Positions 5,194-5,252 of a DNA stretch of 5,252 nucleotides are shown one piece after another. The stretch's first letter is position 1. Every line of letters starts with the position of its first letter. Position numbers and translations under genes: made by a program. The notes beneath the pieces are model-generated. The model searched no databases. It saw only the letters and a list, made by a program, of their open reading frames with translations, and was not told where the DNA came from. This DNA is from Alectryocaccomicrobium faecavium (GTDB lineage: Bacteria; Bacillota; Clostridia; Christensenellales; Aristaeellaceae), in the NCBI GenBank assembly GCA_018713425.1, contig DVOT01000043.1:1-5252 (forward strand), read 5' to 3'.

Positions 5194-5252
5194 GCTCCCC
5201 TTGATTCCAAGGGGAGCTCAGAGCATTGACAAAGTATCGGAAGAACGAGGCT
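5194..5252 (+). repeat. Hairpin plus 34-base direct repeat, copy 2, cut by the window end
   Basis: Arms GCTCCCCTTG (5194-5203) and CAAGGGGAGC (5208-5217) enclose an ATTC loop. The loop and top pair differ from the 4778-4800 copy while pairing is kept. The 34 bases from 5219 match 4802-4835 at 32 positions. The repeat may continue beyond the window. Confidence 0.85.

Noticed and set aside
4761..5252. CRISPR array
   Set aside because: Repeats are irregularly spaced, of different kinds and mostly self-complementary; there are no uniform spacers and no cas genes in the window.

Overview
The window reads as a piece of a GC-rich Clostridia-like (Firmicutes) chromosome, probably from a gut-associated lineage. 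This rests on the protein families, on strong GGAGG-type ribosome binding sites, on one near-consensus housekeeping promoter, and on a class of dispersed hairpin repeat that I recall from such genomes. The lineage is inferred from memory, not from any search. All convincing genes are on the + strand.

Layout. Positions 2-880 hold the 3' part of an ABC exporter half-transporter (linker and complete ATPase domain). It overlaps by 26 bases a complete second half-transporter (855-2753, six predicted membrane spans plus ATPase). The two very probably form a heterodimeric exporter. A strong SigA-type promoter whose -35 box straddles the exporter stop codon then starts a second unit. This unit holds a macro-domain protein with a C-terminal Cro/CI-like helix-turn-helix region (2815-3816) and, 87 bases later, a small von Willebrand factor A protein with a complete MIDAS metal site (3904-4557). 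The last ~695 bases (4558-5252) have no gene I can support. They are packed with inverted repeats, direct repeats and an AT-rich stretch.

How the parts may work together. The ABC pair exports an unknown substrate. The macro-HTH and VWA proteins look like an intracellular two-gene module in which one partner recognises ADP-ribose or a related nucleotide and the other is a metal-dependent protein-interaction platform. The macro domain has Cys where the YmdB/MacroD-type catalytic Asp is expected. An operator-like inverted repeat sits between its -10 box and its ribosome binding site. Ligand-controlled regulation is therefore a reasonable hypothesis, but unproven.

The tail region contains seven hairpins within ~265 bases (4761-5025). 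Five of them are nearly back to back (4841-5025) and end with a short T run. Flanking direct repeats (4778-4835 and 5194-5252) share a GC-rich hairpin followed by a 34-base conserved segment, and the second copy runs to the window edge. A repeat composite or mobile miniature element is the simplest reading. A structured RNA is the alternative.
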